Source: Curvibacter sp. PD_MW3 (GTDB lineage: Bacteria > Pseudomonadota > Gammaproteobacteria > Burkholderiales > Burkholderiaceae_C). Taken from it: DNA of 64,000 bases. The translations under genes and the position numbers were made by a program. Positions within the stretch are counted from its first letter, which is position 1. Each line of letters begins with the position of its first letter. Below are positions 1 to 8,978 of the stretch, piece after piece. Where the stretch lies: the NCBI GenBank assembly GCA_002633085.1, contig NSIV01000001.1:124001-188000 (forward strand), in the 5' to 3' direction. The notes beneath the pieces are model-generated. The model was not told the DNA's origin. It did no database searches and was given only the letters and a program-made list of their open reading frames with translations.

Positions 1-372
1 GATGGCCGGCCGCGGTTTCATCTTCATTAGGGTGTAGGCTTCGACGCCCCGCTGAATGGGTGCCAGAACACCTTCGCTGGCCAGGCCCTTCTGGTCTTCT
101 TCCAGCGTGTCCCAGACGCCAACCGGCATCAGGTCCTGGGCACTCATACCCCAGCCGCCGTGCTGCAACAGCATCGCAGGGTAAGTGCCGGACTTCCGAG
201 CCTCCTTCAGCGTTTTGCTGAAAGCGCCCTCCTCGATCACGTCACCGTAGCTGTCGATGTTGCCGAAGACAGCGCCGTAGCCCTTGAAGCGCATCTCGCC
301 TTCGGGTGCACCGTCTTTTTTCTCGATCACCAGGTCGATCAAGTTGACCCGCTTGTGCTCAATGGTGTTCAT
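1..372 (-). CDS. HK97-family phage prohead protease, N-terminal part (cut by window edge)
   Basis: The first 124 codons are present, starting at an ATG two bases beyond the portal stop codon; the 3' end lies outside the window. The translation opens MNTIEHKRVNLIDLVIEKK and contains GYGAVFGNIDSYGDVIEEGAF followed by the segment MLLQHG, whose histidine matches the catalytic histidine of peptidase family S78. In this family the enzyme cleaves scaffold and capsid N-termini during head assembly. It directly follows the portal gene, the usual order in HK97-type morphogenesis modules. The catalytic serine should fall in the missing part. Confidence 0.85.
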   Translation of the reverse strand, partial: MNTIEHKRVNLIDLVIEKKDGAPEGEMRFKGYGAVFGNIDSYGDVIEEGAFSKTLKEARKSGTYPAMLLQHGGWGMSAQDLMPVGVWDTLEEDQKGLASEGVLAPIQRGVEAYTLMKMKPRPAI

Positions 373-374
373 GG

Positions 375-1631
375 TCAGGCTCCAGTGCTTGCGCCGGCGG
401 GGGCGCCGGTCGGGTCGGTGGTCATGTTGGTAGGGGTGAGCGGATCGTCTAGACCGGGCAGCGGGTCGAGATCCAGCTTTGCTCGCGCCTCATTGCGTAC
501 CATGGTCCCGCCACGAGTGAGACGGTCGAGGAAGTTGGCGGTATCGTTCATGGCACCGCGCAACAGGCCCGCTTCGACCAGCTTGGTGTAGTACCCATCG
601 GCTCGCTCCGCGTCGGTCAACAAGTTCACGTCGGCACTTTGCTGGATGCGCTCGTACCAGGGCATCAGAGTGTGGATGACGTGCGCCAGGAACATCTGCT
701 CGGCACTCGCGTAGGTGGCGGTCTTGTCGGCGTCGCCCAGCATGATGGGCATGACGCGCATGAAGCGGCACACCTCGCGAAGCTGCTCGCGGCGGGTTTC
801 GAGATGCTGGGCATCGACGCCGTTCATCGTTTGCGAGATGAACTTCGCATTGCGGTCGAGGATCATGACGCTGCCCTTGCTGTCGGCAGCGACCTGCTCC
901 CTCTCGATCCATTCCTTGAGTTTCTGGTACTTGTCGGCGTCGAGCGTCCCCTCGATCGAATAGATGCCAGAGGGCTGCACGCCATTGGCATGCAGCTTGG
1001 CATGCGACTCTTCGGTGGCGATAGCCAGGCCCAGCGCCTCGCGCGCCAGGTTGAGCATGTCCATGCCCATGAAACCGTTCAGACTAGGTCCACGCACGTG
1101 CCAGATGGCCTCCTGCGGGAATTCCTGCGTAGCGCCGGAGTCGCTGCGCACCTTGTAGGTGATGCTCCAGTCCTGATGCTGTGTCGGCGTGACGCGGGCG
1201 GAATCAATCGGGATCAACTCCGCGATGCGAGATTCATCCCTGATGGAAACTACGTTCTTGAACGCGTAGGCGTTGCCCATGGCGGCATGGATCGCCATGG
1301 TCTCCCGAAACTCAAAGCTGCTCTGCCAGCCGTTGGGCTTGCGGTACAGCAGGTCATAGCGTGGATCGCTTTTCGCCTGGATGATCTTCGGGTATCGGGA
1401 GACATCCGACGGCATCTCGCGCAACAGCTTGAAGGGCACCTGCGCGATGCCCTCGCTGATAACCCGGATGCAGCCCAGGAACGCCGACACCCGGAAGGCT
1501 GTCTCGCGGTTCACGGTCGCGCCCGCCTTGGAGCGACGGCCGCCGTTAAGGATGGCCGACAGAATGGCTGGGTATCCATCGGCAGAACCGGCGCTCTTGC
1601 GCTCAACAACGGCGCGCGCAAAGGCCCCCAT
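375..1631 (-). CDS. Phage portal protein, HK97 family
   Basis: A 418-residue protein of the usual size for HK97-like portals. Portals form the dodecameric ring at one capsid vertex through which terminase pumps DNA. Family features visible are the N-terminal segment TAFRVSAFLGCIRVISEGIA, the stretch LIPIDSARVTPT, and the AHVIHTLMPWYERIQQS region before the disordered Pro/Thr/Ala-rich tail. The start ATG at 1631 shares one base with the stop of the upstream small membrane protein. The prohead protease follows within two bases, so all are probably co-translated. Confidence 0.92.
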   Translation of the reverse strand: MGAFARAVVERKSAGSADGYPAILSAILNGGRRSKAGATVNRETAFRVSAFLGCIRVISEGIAQVPFKLLREMPSDVSRYPKIIQAKSDPRYDLLYRKPNGWQSSFEFRETMAIHAAMGNAYAFKNVVSIRDESRIAELIPIDSARVTPTQHQDWSITYKVRSDSGATQEFPQEAIWHVRGPSLNGFMGMDMLNLAREALGLAIATEESHAKLHANGVQPSGIYSIEGTLDADKYQKLKEWIEREQVAADSKGSVMILDRNAKFISQTMNGVDAQHLETRREQLREVCRFMRVMPIMLGDADKTATYASAEQMFLAHVIHTLMPWYERIQQSADVNLLTDAERADGYYTKLVEAGLLRGAMNDTANFLDRLTRGGTMVRNEARAKLDLDPLPGLDDPLTPTNMTTDPTGAPAGASTGA

Positions 1632-1819
1632 CAGCGGCTCCCTTGGGCCAGCAGCCAGCCACCGACCAGCAGGAATGCACCCGCCACGATGTAGCCAGCC
1701 GGCACGCTGACCAGGTACACGCCGTAGGACACGGCACCTGCGCCTGCGACCATCAGGGCGTCTGGCGCTTGCGCGGCGATCGCATTGCCGGTTCGCACAA
1801 AAAGGTCGGTGATTTTCAT
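1631..1819 (-). CDS. Small phage membrane protein between terminase and portal
   Basis: A 62-residue protein that I cannot assign to a named family. It has a polar N-terminus, then two hydrophobic segments (about residues 21-38 and 42-57) and a short basic tail, so it probably spans the membrane once or twice. It starts in an ATGA overlap with the large terminase stop and ends touching the portal start, which supports it as a real translated gene. Function is unknown; small membrane proteins in this position occur in other HK97-like phages. Confidence 0.7.
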   Translation of the reverse strand: MKITDLFVRTGNAIAAQAPDALMVAGAGAVSYGVYLVSVPAGYIVAGAFLLVGGWLLAQGSR

Positions 1820-3537
1820 GATGTTTCCCAGAAGGATTTCTCTTGCGGCCCGTCTGCGGCCAAGGCCCTGTTCATTGCCACGATCGTGGCAATTGCAGCG
1901 TCGATCTTGTTGCTGGCTCTGGCCTTGCGAGGAAATACGTTTTCGTTCCGGTCTTCCTTGACCTCGACGTTGCTGAGCATCCAGACATAGGCCGGGTTGC
2001 CATCGTGATGGAAACGCCCTGAATCAACTAGGGCGGCAATTTCCTTCATGGGGTCACTCAGGTAGCGCACCTGCTGGGGAATGTCCACCACAGTGATGCC
2101 TTCTTCTTCCAGGTTGGCGCCCATCTGGTGACCACCCCATGGGTCTTTGGCAACCTCGCGCACACTGATCTGGCGCGTAATTTCCACCACGTCTTCTTCG
2201 ATCTGAGACAGTGAGATCATGTTGCCGGGCGTAGCGATCAGGTGCCCCGAATTCACCCACGCCTGATAGTGCGCGTTTTCTGGCTTCTCAAGCGCAGCCT
2301 CTGGCACATAGTTGCGCGAGATAGCTGTGTAGTCGCGCTTTTCCTCCTCGTCTGCCCAGCACAGGACCACGACGCTAGCAATGTCCTGTTTGCTGGCCAG
2401 GTCCAGGCCGATCACGCTTCCGTCCCACGGCTGAGTCTCCAGAGTGATGCTGCTGTCGCCGGCCTTCTGCAGGTTGAACAGGTTCAGCCACGGTGACGCT
2501 GCCGCCACCCAAATGTTGAGGTGCTTGGTCTTGAAGATGTTCTGCTTGCGCGGGTCTGCTATGGCATCGCGCAAGTCACCCAGAATCACATCGCGCTCGA
2601 TCGACACGCCGAAGTTCGGGTTCGCCTTGATCAGCGCCGCCTCGGTCGTCCAGTCATCGTCCTCATCGACGGTGAAGATGATGCCGAAGCGCTGGTCGTT
2701 CTCGATTACGCCTTCCAGAATCTTCTGCAGCTCGACCTGGTGCAGGTAGCACGGACCGGAGATGTCCGCGCCGGCCGTAGTAATCACCAAGAGGAGCGCT
2801 TGCTTGCGGGCCATCATCCCGGTCTTCATCGTGTCGAAGAGTTCGGATGTTTTGTGCTCGTGGTATTCATCCACGATCGCGCAGCTGGGCGATGCACCGT
2901 CGCCGGGCTTGCCGATTACCGGCTCAAACTTCGAGTTGTTTTCGGCAACCGACAGATTTGAGGCATTGGCTGTAACACCGTAGGACTGCCTATACCGAGG
3001 CGTGCTGCGGGTCATCAGCAATGCAGGCTTGAACACCTCCATCGCCTGCTTTTCTGAGGTCGCGCCAGAGTACACCTCTGCACCAAACTCTCCATCGACC
3101 GCCAGCATGTAGAGGCCAATCACGGCCGCGAGCGTGGACTTCGCATTCTTGCGCGGCACGATCACATCGGCAACGCGGAAACGCCGCTTGCCGCTGTCCT
3201 TGTGCACCCAGCCGAAGATGCTTGCCAGGATGAAGATCTGCCACCGCTCCAGCTTAATCAGCTGGCCCTTCGCCGCCCAGTCACCCTTAATGTGCGGCAT
3301 CAGCTCGGCGAACTTGCAGATCCGCTCAGCTGGATGGTACGGTTTGCCCTTGCTGTCCTTCAGCTCGGGATTCCACACATACGGCATCGCGCCGTTGCGC
3401 GAGCGATCAAGATCTTTTAGGTGACGCTGGCACGCCAGGCGGTGCCACTTGCAGGCTACGATCTTCCCGGCCACGACATCCTCGGCATATGCCGTGGCGA
3501 TGTCGCCGAAGCTGGAGGGTTCTACAGCGCGTTCCAT
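1816..3537 (-). CDS. Phage terminase large subunit (Terminase_1 type)
   Basis: A 573-residue DNA-packaging motor and nuclease. A deviant Walker A (PRKNAKST, about residues 128-135) and a Walker B with catalytic acid (IVDEYHEH, about 221-228) mark the ATPase half. The segment VIGLDLASKQD at about residue 370 fits the first metal-binding aspartate of the RNase H-fold nuclease half. The start ATG lies inside the end of the small-subunit gene (16-base overlap), as usual for co-translated terminase pairs. Length and motifs are typical of P27/HK97-like phages. Confidence 0.93.
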   Translation of the reverse strand: MERAVEPSSFGDIATAYAEDVVAGKIVACKWHRLACQRHLKDLDRSRNGAMPYVWNPELKDSKGKPYHPAERICKFAELMPHIKGDWAAKGQLIKLERWQIFILASIFGWVHKDSGKRRFRVADVIVPRKNAKSTLAAVIGLYMLAVDGEFGAEVYSGATSEKQAMEVFKPALLMTRSTPRYRQSYGVTANASNLSVAENNSKFEPVIGKPGDGASPSCAIVDEYHEHKTSELFDTMKTGMMARKQALLLVITTAGADISGPCYLHQVELQKILEGVIENDQRFGIIFTVDEDDDWTTEAALIKANPNFGVSIERDVILGDLRDAIADPRKQNIFKTKHLNIWVAAASPWLNLFNLQKAGDSSITLETQPWDGSVIGLDLASKQDIASVVVLCWADEEEKRDYTAISRNYVPEAALEKPENAHYQAWVNSGHLIATPGNMISLSQIEEDVVEITRQISVREVAKDPWGGHQMGANLEEEGITVVDIPQQVRYLSDPMKEIAALVDSGRFHHDGNPAYVWMLSNVEVKEDRNENVFPRKARASNKIDAAIATIVAMNRALAADGPQEKSFWETS

Positions 3538-4070
3538 TCGTCCTGTGAGCCTTCCTCAAACAGGCTTCCTTGTCGGTTGTCACTGGTGGTCACCCGCGTG
3601 CGGGACGATGGCGACAGCCCGAAGAGATCCAGGTAGCGCTTGACCTCGGCAGCGGCATGTTTGCCGACCACCCAGTGATGTGAATAAGTGAAGTTTCCAC
3701 CAGCCGTCTTGACCATCAGGCCGTCGCCGCCGGTGTATTCCTGGCCAGCGGCCTCAGCCTCTTTCCTTGCCCTCTCGGCAGCCTGCATAGCTCGCGTGAG
3801 CATCTGCTCGGCCCACACCATCTTGGCCCAGGCCTGGCAGTACAGAACCAGCGCAGCGCGATCGAGCTTCGAGACCAGGCCATAGCGTTCCAGCTCGACC
3901 GATATCCGCTTCCATTCCTTCTTGGCCTCCGGCCATATCCATGACGGAAATCCCGGAATCTCGACCTCCGGGCGGAACTCGTCAACCAGGGAACCTAGCG
4001 CTTTCTTGCTTGCGTTGCCGCGCAGCATATGCACGTTGCTCGGCAATGGCTTCGGACCTCGCTGCCCCAT
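3522..4070 (-). CDS. Phage terminase small subunit, P27 family
   Basis: I start this gene at the ATG at 4070, not at the longer open frame reaching 4190. A GGAG sits six bases upstream, and the protein then opens MGQRGPKPLPSNVHMLRGN, the conserved P27-family N-terminus. The 182-residue product would bind the packaging start site on phage DNA and recruit the large subunit. The C-terminus is polar and Ser/Thr/Gln-rich. It overlaps the large terminase start by 16 bases. An HNH nuclease gene lies just upstream, a pairing common in cos-type phages of this group. Confidence 0.9.
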   Translation of the reverse strand: MGQRGPKPLPSNVHMLRGNASKKALGSLVDEFRPEVEIPGFPSWIWPEAKKEWKRISVELERYGLVSKLDRAALVLYCQAWAKMVWAEQMLTRAMQAAERARKEAEAAGQEYTGGDGLMVKTAGGNFTYSHHWVVGKHAAAEVKRYLDLFGLSPSSRTRVTTSDNRQGSLFEEGSQDEWNAL

Positions 4071-4215
4071 AAGAATCTCCAAAACAGAAGTGCAGACGTG
4101 TGCACCAGCCCGACGCTGAGACTGAGGGGCACCCCCCTCCCCAATACTCCCGCATGAAAAAATTTGACTAAGCGGTCGGTTTCCGCTCAAGGGCGGCCAG
4201 AGATTGCATCCCCCC
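4071..4215. other. Non-coding gap between HNH and terminase genes; candidate packaging (cos) region
   Basis: About 145 bases without a convincing gene separate the HNH gene from the small terminase. The stretch contains C-rich runs (4131-4140 and 4210-4216) and an A/T-rich patch (4154-4167). In phages with P27 small subunit and adjacent HNH nuclease, the cohesive-end site usually lies at this place. No cos sequence can be defined by eye, so this is a positional inference only. Confidence 0.3.
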
Positions 4216-4575
4216 CTACCCTGCCGCCCTCATGCGACCACGCAAGGCTTCCGCTAAGGTCTTCTCTTTGTGACAGTAGTCACACAACCCTTGTTCATTG
4301 GTTGAGTCGTCAGTTCCACCTTCAGCCAATGGCACCTTGTGATCTCGCTGAGTGGCAAGTCGCACACGACCGTGCCGCCTGCACTCCGCACATAGCGGAT
4401 CTCTGTTGAACAGCGACTCGCGCATCGCCTGCAAACGCCGTCCAGTTACGCGCTTTGGGGCATTCGGCTGCTTCGACCAACTAGGGCGCGGATGCTTCTC
4501 GCATCGGCCTGAGCCATCACGTACCAGGGCGCCGCAGCCTGGGTAGGTGCAGGGGCGTGGTGCGGATATGGGCAT
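4216..4575 (-). CDS. Phage HNH endonuclease
   Basis: A 119-residue protein with an N-terminal zinc-finger-like part (CTYPGCGALV...CEKHP) and a classic HNH core: CAECRRHGR, then RDHKVPLAEGG with the D-H pair, and LCDYCHKEKT. The paired Cys motifs should bind structural zinc, and the ββα-metal fold cuts DNA. It lies directly upstream of the terminase genes. In HK97-like phages such HNH proteins help the terminase cut cohesive ends, and that is the likely role here. Another possibility is a free-standing homing nuclease, but the position argues against it. Confidence 0.88.
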   Translation of the reverse strand: MPISAPRPCTYPGCGALVRDGSGRCEKHPRPSWSKQPNAPKRVTGRRLQAMRESLFNRDPLCAECRRHGRVRLATQRDHKVPLAEGGTDDSTNEQGLCDYCHKEKTLAEALRGRMRAAG

Positions 4576-4725
4576 GGAGGTTTCCCCATCGAGGGGATGG
4601 TCTGGGCATTTCGCAACAGAACATCGACGCTTGCTGGTACTAAGACACCAGCGCCGAGGAGCGGACCCCTCGGCGCCTTAGTCACAGAACCCATGGGCGC
4701 CACTCGGCTGGGTTGTGTATGAGGA

Positions 4726-4757
4726 AAGCCCCTGCAAGTAGCGGCCTGCAGGGGCTT
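4726..4757 (-). terminator. Strong hairpin after the Q-like gene, probable terminator
   Basis: An 11-bp perfect inverted repeat (4726-4736 with 4747-4757, AAGCCCCTGCA) with a 10-base loop. On the minus strand it is followed by TTTCCTC. It lies about 90 bases past the end of the Q-like antiterminator gene. It could act as the terminator that a Q-type protein overrides before the HNH/terminase genes, which is inferred from position. A second inverted repeat, GCGCCGAGG (4651-4659 with 4668-4676), lies further downstream. Confidence 0.55.
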
Positions 4758-4843
4758 GGGAGTTGTTAGATCAGTGCGGTGACACCAATAAACAGCATGC
4801 CTGAAATGTACACAAAACCTCTATGTCGTAAAACCCCCTGTAA

Positions 4844-5275
4844 CTACTCGCGCGCACGTTGCGGGCGCGTACCAGGCTTTACTTTCAACACCGGCCGCTC
4901 GTTCTTGCGATCACGCGCCTCTGCCTGGGCATTGAACCAGGCCTGCAGAGCTTGGTCTGCCTGCTCCAGTTGGGCGTGGATGGTGGATACCGCGCGGGCC
5001 ATCTCCTGCGCCACGCCCTTTATGCTCATGCCCTTGATGTAGTGCAGCTGCAGGGTCTTGTGCAGGTGGCCCTTGCCGAGCTTGAGCGACTCCACGGCTC
5101 GGTCCATCTTCTCCGCGTCAATGTCGTCGATCGGAAGCGGGCTGTCCCGATTGCAGTCCACATGCATGGCGAGGAAAGCCGCCTGGCGCGAGAAGCCCAG
5201 GCCACCGCTGCTGCCGCTCACCTTCCACAGCGCCCAGTTCTTCAAGCGGTATTGAATCCAGTCAATGCGCGCCAT
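4844..5275 (-). CDS. Q-like late antiterminator / sigma region 4-like phage protein
   Basis: A 143-residue protein that opens with a tryptophan-rich segment (IDWIQYRLKNWALWKVSG). A helical region LHKTLQLHYIKGMSIKGVAQEM follows, then a helix-turn-helix-like AVSTIHAQLEQADQALQAWF. This layout resembles the phage antitermination Q family, which resembles sigma region 4. Its place at the end of the early (replication) genes and just before the packaging genes is where Q acts. The start overlaps the previous gene by 14 bases. The family match is by pattern only, and a different sigma-like regulator is possible. Confidence 0.6.
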   Translation of the reverse strand: MARIDWIQYRLKNWALWKVSGSSGGLGFSRQAAFLAMHVDCNRDSPLPIDDIDAEKMDRAVESLKLGKGHLHKTLQLHYIKGMSIKGVAQEMARAVSTIHAQLEQADQALQAWFNAQAEARDRKNERPVLKVKPGTRPQRARE

Positions 5276-5582
5276 CTTGCACCTCCGCTACCGGCTGTCC
5301 AAAAATGCATACGTGTGCACAACCCCATCGCACCATCTGGGTAGCAGCCTCTTCCTGCATTCCCAGCACATTGAACGGCGTGCCCTTGACCCAGCCGCGC
5401 TCCATGGCCCAGAAACGGTTTGGCTCACCGCGCAGACCAGCGCGAACCAGGGCGAATGCCTTGCTGCCAATCTCCGCGGCCTTGGCCTGAATCGCCTTGT
5501 AGGTCTCAGGCATGTAGGCCTTGATCTCGGCAATGTCTTGCTGCACTGCCGCCTCGATCTGTTCTGCCGACTTGGTGTCCAT
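5262..5582 (-). CDS. Phage protein of unknown function
   Basis: About 106 residues from the ATG at 5582, which has AAAGG nine bases upstream; a TTG three codons earlier lies too close to that site. I do not recognise the family. The N-terminal half is predicted helical and acidic (SAEQIEAAVQQDIAEIKAYMPETYKAIQ). The C-terminal half contains RFWAMERGWVKGTPF and ends with two cysteines in a short hydrophobic segment. It lies between the primase and the Q-like gene and overlaps the latter, so it is part of the lytic early operon. Confidence 0.6.
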   Translation of the reverse strand: MDTKSAEQIEAAVQQDIAEIKAYMPETYKAIQAKAAEIGSKAFALVRAGLRGEPNRFWAMERGWVKGTPFNVLGMQEEAATQMVRWGCAHVCIFGQPVAEVQDGAH

Positions 5583-5903
5583 GGTGTCCAACCTTTCTTA
5601 TTGAGAGAAGCACAGGAGGGAGAGCGCACACGCGCGCGAGCACGCACACCCGCCCCCACACACACGTCATGCGCACTGGTGTCTACGGCGGGCAATGCAG
5701 CAGCTGCAACCTTCGAAACCAAGGAAGAAGCCATACACCAAGGGCTCCATGGGAACCGCTGGCCACCGTGGACACATGGACACTCCTACGTCATGGGGGC
5801 ATGCGACGCGCTCCCCGTCACTGCGCCACACCGGGTGCCGCGAATCGCGCCTCCAGCAGCCGGTGTGATGCAGTGCGTATCGCGCACCAGGGCCGCCAGG
5901 GCC
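5583..5903. other. Non-coding gap with alternating purine-pyrimidine tract
   Basis: I see no convincing gene in these about 320 bases between the primase and the next phage gene. Bases 5625-5675 form a strand-biased tract of alternating CA/CG/AC steps (for example GCGCACACGCGCGCGAGCAC), which can favour Z-form DNA. The open frames crossing it are rich in Arg/Ala and have no supporting start site. Confidence 0.5.
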
Positions 5904-8564
5904 TTAGAACGGTGCATCGTCGCCTTCCAGATTGGTTGATGGGCCAGCTGCGCTCAGCGCCGCTGGATTGGGTTGGTTCGGAGGGGGCGGAACCGGCGTG
6001 TCTGGTGTGTAGTCACGCTTGGGCCAGTCCCTCGGGCGCGCGTACCCCCAGGCGCGCACGCCATTGATTTGCTTCTTGTCGCGAACCCAGCCCTCCTGCT
6101 TGAACCAGGCGCGGATCTGCGTCTCAAGTGCCGCACTGCTCTTGCCCGCATCCACCCCCAGCGCGTGCGTTACCTTGGCCAGGGTCACGAACTCCGTCAG
6201 CTCATTGACCTCTGCGCCTATGCCCGTATCAGATGGGCTACGGGTGAACAGGTGCTGCAGCTCGCTGATAACCGCCGTCTCGACCACGCGGCTGTCCTGC
6301 ATTGGCACATACAGGCGCACCTCATCGTCGGGGGTTGGCGAGTAAGAGGCACCACTCAGATATGCCTGGTAGGCCTCGGCAAAAAGCTGGTCACGGAAGC
6401 GCTGCAGCCAGTCCAGCCGGATGCGGAACCTGACCGGGATAGGCCAGAAACGCCGGTTGCCCGTGCGGTCCCTGAGATAGGTGTCCTCGTTCGTCGTGCC
6501 GACCATCACACACTGGCGGGGGAAAGACTCCACCGTGCGGCCATAGCTCGGCCGGTAGCGGTCGACCATCATGCTCACGAACGCCTTGATCAGGTTCACC
6601 TCGGCCTTGCCCAGATTCGCCAGTTCGGCCAGCTCGTAGAGCCAGACGCCCTGCACCTGCTCCTGGCCTTCCTTGCCGCGCGTCAGGTCAAAGTGCGCAT
6701 CGCTGAAAAAATCGGCGCTCCCCAACGCACGGGCCAGCGTGCTCTTGCCCAGGCCTCCCGGTCCCTCAAGCACCGGGCAATAGTCGAACTTGCACCCAGG
6801 CTCCATCACGCGGGCCACCATGGCGATCAGCCAGTAGCGGCCGACCTGGTTGAGGTACTCGAACACGTTGGGAGAAAGAGACTGCGGCGACTCGCCAATC
6901 ACATGAACCAGCCACTTGTCTAGCCGCGTCGTCTCATCCCAATGCAAGCCCTGCAGGTACTCCCGCACGGGGTGGAATGGCCGGGTGTGCGCCACCGTCT
7001 CGATGGCCTCAAGAAGAGCCGCACGCGGGATGCTGGGCAGCCCGTAGGTCCGAGACAGGTATAAACCGAGCATCAGGTCGGTGCTTCCCTTGATCGGCCC
7101 CGCCTTGCCATGCATCCACGGCCAGTCGAGCCGGCCCTCGATGTTGCTGCTCAGCTCGTTGAGCCCGAGCACCTCGTTGAGGGCAGGATCTCGCTCAAGC
7201 GCCGTGATCACCAGCTTGCGTGACGTCAGCCACCGGCCCTTTTCTGAGTCCCAGTAGTACGAGAGCCAGCGCGGCACATCCCTGTTACCGCAGCGCACCA
7301 GGTCACCACCATCGTCATCATCCGCGCCATCAGTGCCAACGGGGCCGTCGATTTTTTTACCGCCATCACCCCCGCCTCCGGCTGCGGCCTTCGGTTCCGG
7401 CGCCTGTGCGTCGGCAGGCAAAGGCTGCGCCTGGCCGAAGAAGGCCAGCACCTTGTCGAAGTCCCAGCCGTCCGTCTCTATCGCATCGCGCGCGTCCCAG
7501 CCGTCCACCACATTGCCGGGCTTCGGAATGGGCAACAGGCTTACCGTGCATCCATGCGAATCACGCAAACGCGCACCAATGCCCAGCATGGCCTTCATGC
7601 CCGGCTGTTTGTCTTCGGGCAACAGCGGCTTGCCCTTCTCTGCCATCACCAGCTGAATATCGTCAGCGCAGGCCTCGCGCTCGGCCTTCTTCAGCGGTTC
7701 GTGCTTCGCGTCGCAATCCGGCCAGAGCAGCACCGTGCACCCATCAAGCCAGGACCACAACGCCTTGTCCCACGCCTTGCTGCCGCCAGGCCAGCTCACC
7801 ACGCAATACACACCCGGTGCACCCGCTTCCAGCAGGGCCTGCAGAACCTCGGCCTTGATCTCACCCTCCACCACCACCACGGTGCGGTCGCCTGGATGAT
7901 CCCCGCCGGGGTAGAACAGCGGCCGAGGTTCGTCCCACTGCCGCCACTGCCACTTGAATGAACCGTTACTCTCGCTCACGCACCAGGTGTGGGGCAACGT
8001 ATCCTTGCCGCCATCGCTGGTACGAAATCGCACCACATAGCCCAGCACCTGCCCACCCGCCCGATACTCGGCCGTGTGCATGATGTCCGATGCACGGCGG
8101 TGGTAGTGGTTAAAGTTGGGCTTGGGCGCATCAGCCGGCACCGGCATCAGCGTGCGCCACTTTTCTTTCTCGCGTTCAGGCGCCTTGGCCTTGGGTTCAG
8201 GCGGCGGTGGTGGCGCCTTTGGCTGGTGCGCTGCGTCTCGCTGCACACCAGCCACGTCCTCCAGGCCAAGATCGCGCGCCACCTCCACGGCAGCTTTACC
8301 TTGGTCCAGTCCGTGAATGGCCGCATACAGACTCAGAAGATCGCCGCCCTTGTCTTCCTCTTCTCCAGCGAAATCAGCCCACTTCCCGTTGACAAGGTTG
8401 ACTGAGCAACTAGCACCCGGCCCGCCACGCAGAGAACCACAAACCCACTCATGCCCTCGCCGCAGACCGCCTGGCAGCCAATTGGGTACTAACGTCTCTG
8501 CGCGGTCCAGGAGCGCTTTGGCGAGGGCCTCAAATTTGATTGGGGGGAGCTTTGGTCGCGTCAA
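5904..8564 (-). CDS. Phage DNA primase/helicase with VirE-type ATPase domain
   Basis: An 886-residue replication protein. The N-terminal about 110 residues resemble phage primase DNA-binding regions (GGDLLSLYAAIHG). A Toprim-like part begins near residue 234 (VVVEGEIKAEVLQ, then LLWPDCDAK). After a low-complexity Gly/Asp linker, the C-terminal half is a virulence-associated E (VirE/D5-like) helicase with Walker A GPGGLGKST at about residue 605 and YLRDRTGNRRFWPIPV further on. It probably primes and unwinds phage DNA. The start codon is TTG at 8564 with GGTGGGA upstream. No separate replicative helicase is seen nearby, so it may do both jobs. Confidence 0.88.
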   Translation of the reverse strand: MTRPKLPPIKFEALAKALLDRAETLVPNWLPGGLRRGHEWVCGSLRGGPGASCSVNLVNGKWADFAGEEEDKGGDLLSLYAAIHGLDQGKAAVEVARDLGLEDVAGVQRDAAHQPKAPPPPPEPKAKAPEREKEKWRTLMPVPADAPKPNFNHYHRRASDIMHTAEYRAGGQVLGYVVRFRTSDGGKDTLPHTWCVSESNGSFKWQWRQWDEPRPLFYPGGDHPGDRTVVVVEGEIKAEVLQALLEAGAPGVYCVVSWPGGSKAWDKALWSWLDGCTVLLWPDCDAKHEPLKKAEREACADDIQLVMAEKGKPLLPEDKQPGMKAMLGIGARLRDSHGCTVSLLPIPKPGNVVDGWDARDAIETDGWDFDKVLAFFGQAQPLPADAQAPEPKAAAGGGGDGGKKIDGPVGTDGADDDDGGDLVRCGNRDVPRWLSYYWDSEKGRWLTSRKLVITALERDPALNEVLGLNELSSNIEGRLDWPWMHGKAGPIKGSTDLMLGLYLSRTYGLPSIPRAALLEAIETVAHTRPFHPVREYLQGLHWDETTRLDKWLVHVIGESPQSLSPNVFEYLNQVGRYWLIAMVARVMEPGCKFDYCPVLEGPGGLGKSTLARALGSADFFSDAHFDLTRGKEGQEQVQGVWLYELAELANLGKAEVNLIKAFVSMMVDRYRPSYGRTVESFPRQCVMVGTTNEDTYLRDRTGNRRFWPIPVRFRIRLDWLQRFRDQLFAEAYQAYLSGASYSPTPDDEVRLYVPMQDSRVVETAVISELQHLFTRSPSDTGIGAEVNELTEFVTLAKVTHALGVDAGKSSAALETQIRAWFKQEGWVRDKKQINGVRAWGYARPRDWPKRDYTPDTPVPPPPNQPNPAALSAAGPSTNLEGDDAPF

Positions 8565-8645
8565 GATTTATCCCACCATCTTTCGGGGTGCGTGTTCCAC
8601 ACCGGAGGCGCAACCACCGGGGAGATTTGCAAAGTCATCAGATGG

Positions 8646-8978
8646 CTACCTCGCCCAGCTCTGCATGAACATGCCCAAGACCACCGCCCCCGAATCTGCT
8701 GGCCCCTTGTCAAACAAGTCGCTCCGCTGCACGGGCGCGTATTCGGCGGCAGGCCGGTTTCGCTTGGGCACACGGAACTCGCCCACGATCTGCAGCGCGC
8801 CGGCGCGTTTGCAGTTTGAGACGCATACCCGTGCATCCCTGCGGGCTACCCCTGCCCGGGCGGCTATCTCGGCCAGCGTGGGGCCTTTTCGCCCTTCCTT
8901 GCTCGACTGGCGGATCTCCTCGATCAGATCCACTGCGGCCTGGAGGATGGCCTGCCGGATCTCGCCAGCGGGCCTCAT
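8646..8978 (-). CDS. Phage helix-turn-helix protein
   Basis: A 110-residue protein whose N-terminal two-thirds form a likely winged-helix or MarR-type fold: a helix (GEIRQAILQAAVDLIEEIRQS), then PTLAEIAARAGVARRDARVCVSNCKRAGAL, a recognisable helix-turn-helix with a following strand. The C-terminus (about residues 75-110) is unlike anything I recognise. It starts in an ATGA overlap with the CII-family gene and lies just before the primase, the place of replication initiator-loading or regulatory proteins in related phages. Exact role unknown. Confidence 0.75.
   Translation of the reverse strand: MRPAGEIRQAILQAAVDLIEEIRQSSKEGRKGPTLAEIAARAGVARRDARVCVSNCKRAGALQIVGEFRVPKRNRPAAEYAPVQRSDLFDKGPADSGAVVLGMFMQSWAR

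Noticed and set aside
5288-5734. Minus-strand frame of 148 codons
   Set aside because: Crosses an alternating CA/CG tract, is Arg/Ala-rich, and covers the better frame at 5262-5582.
8561-8836. Minus-strand frame of 91 codons before the primase
   Set aside because: Overlaps the helix-turn-helix gene at 8646-8978 in another frame; its translation looks non-coding.
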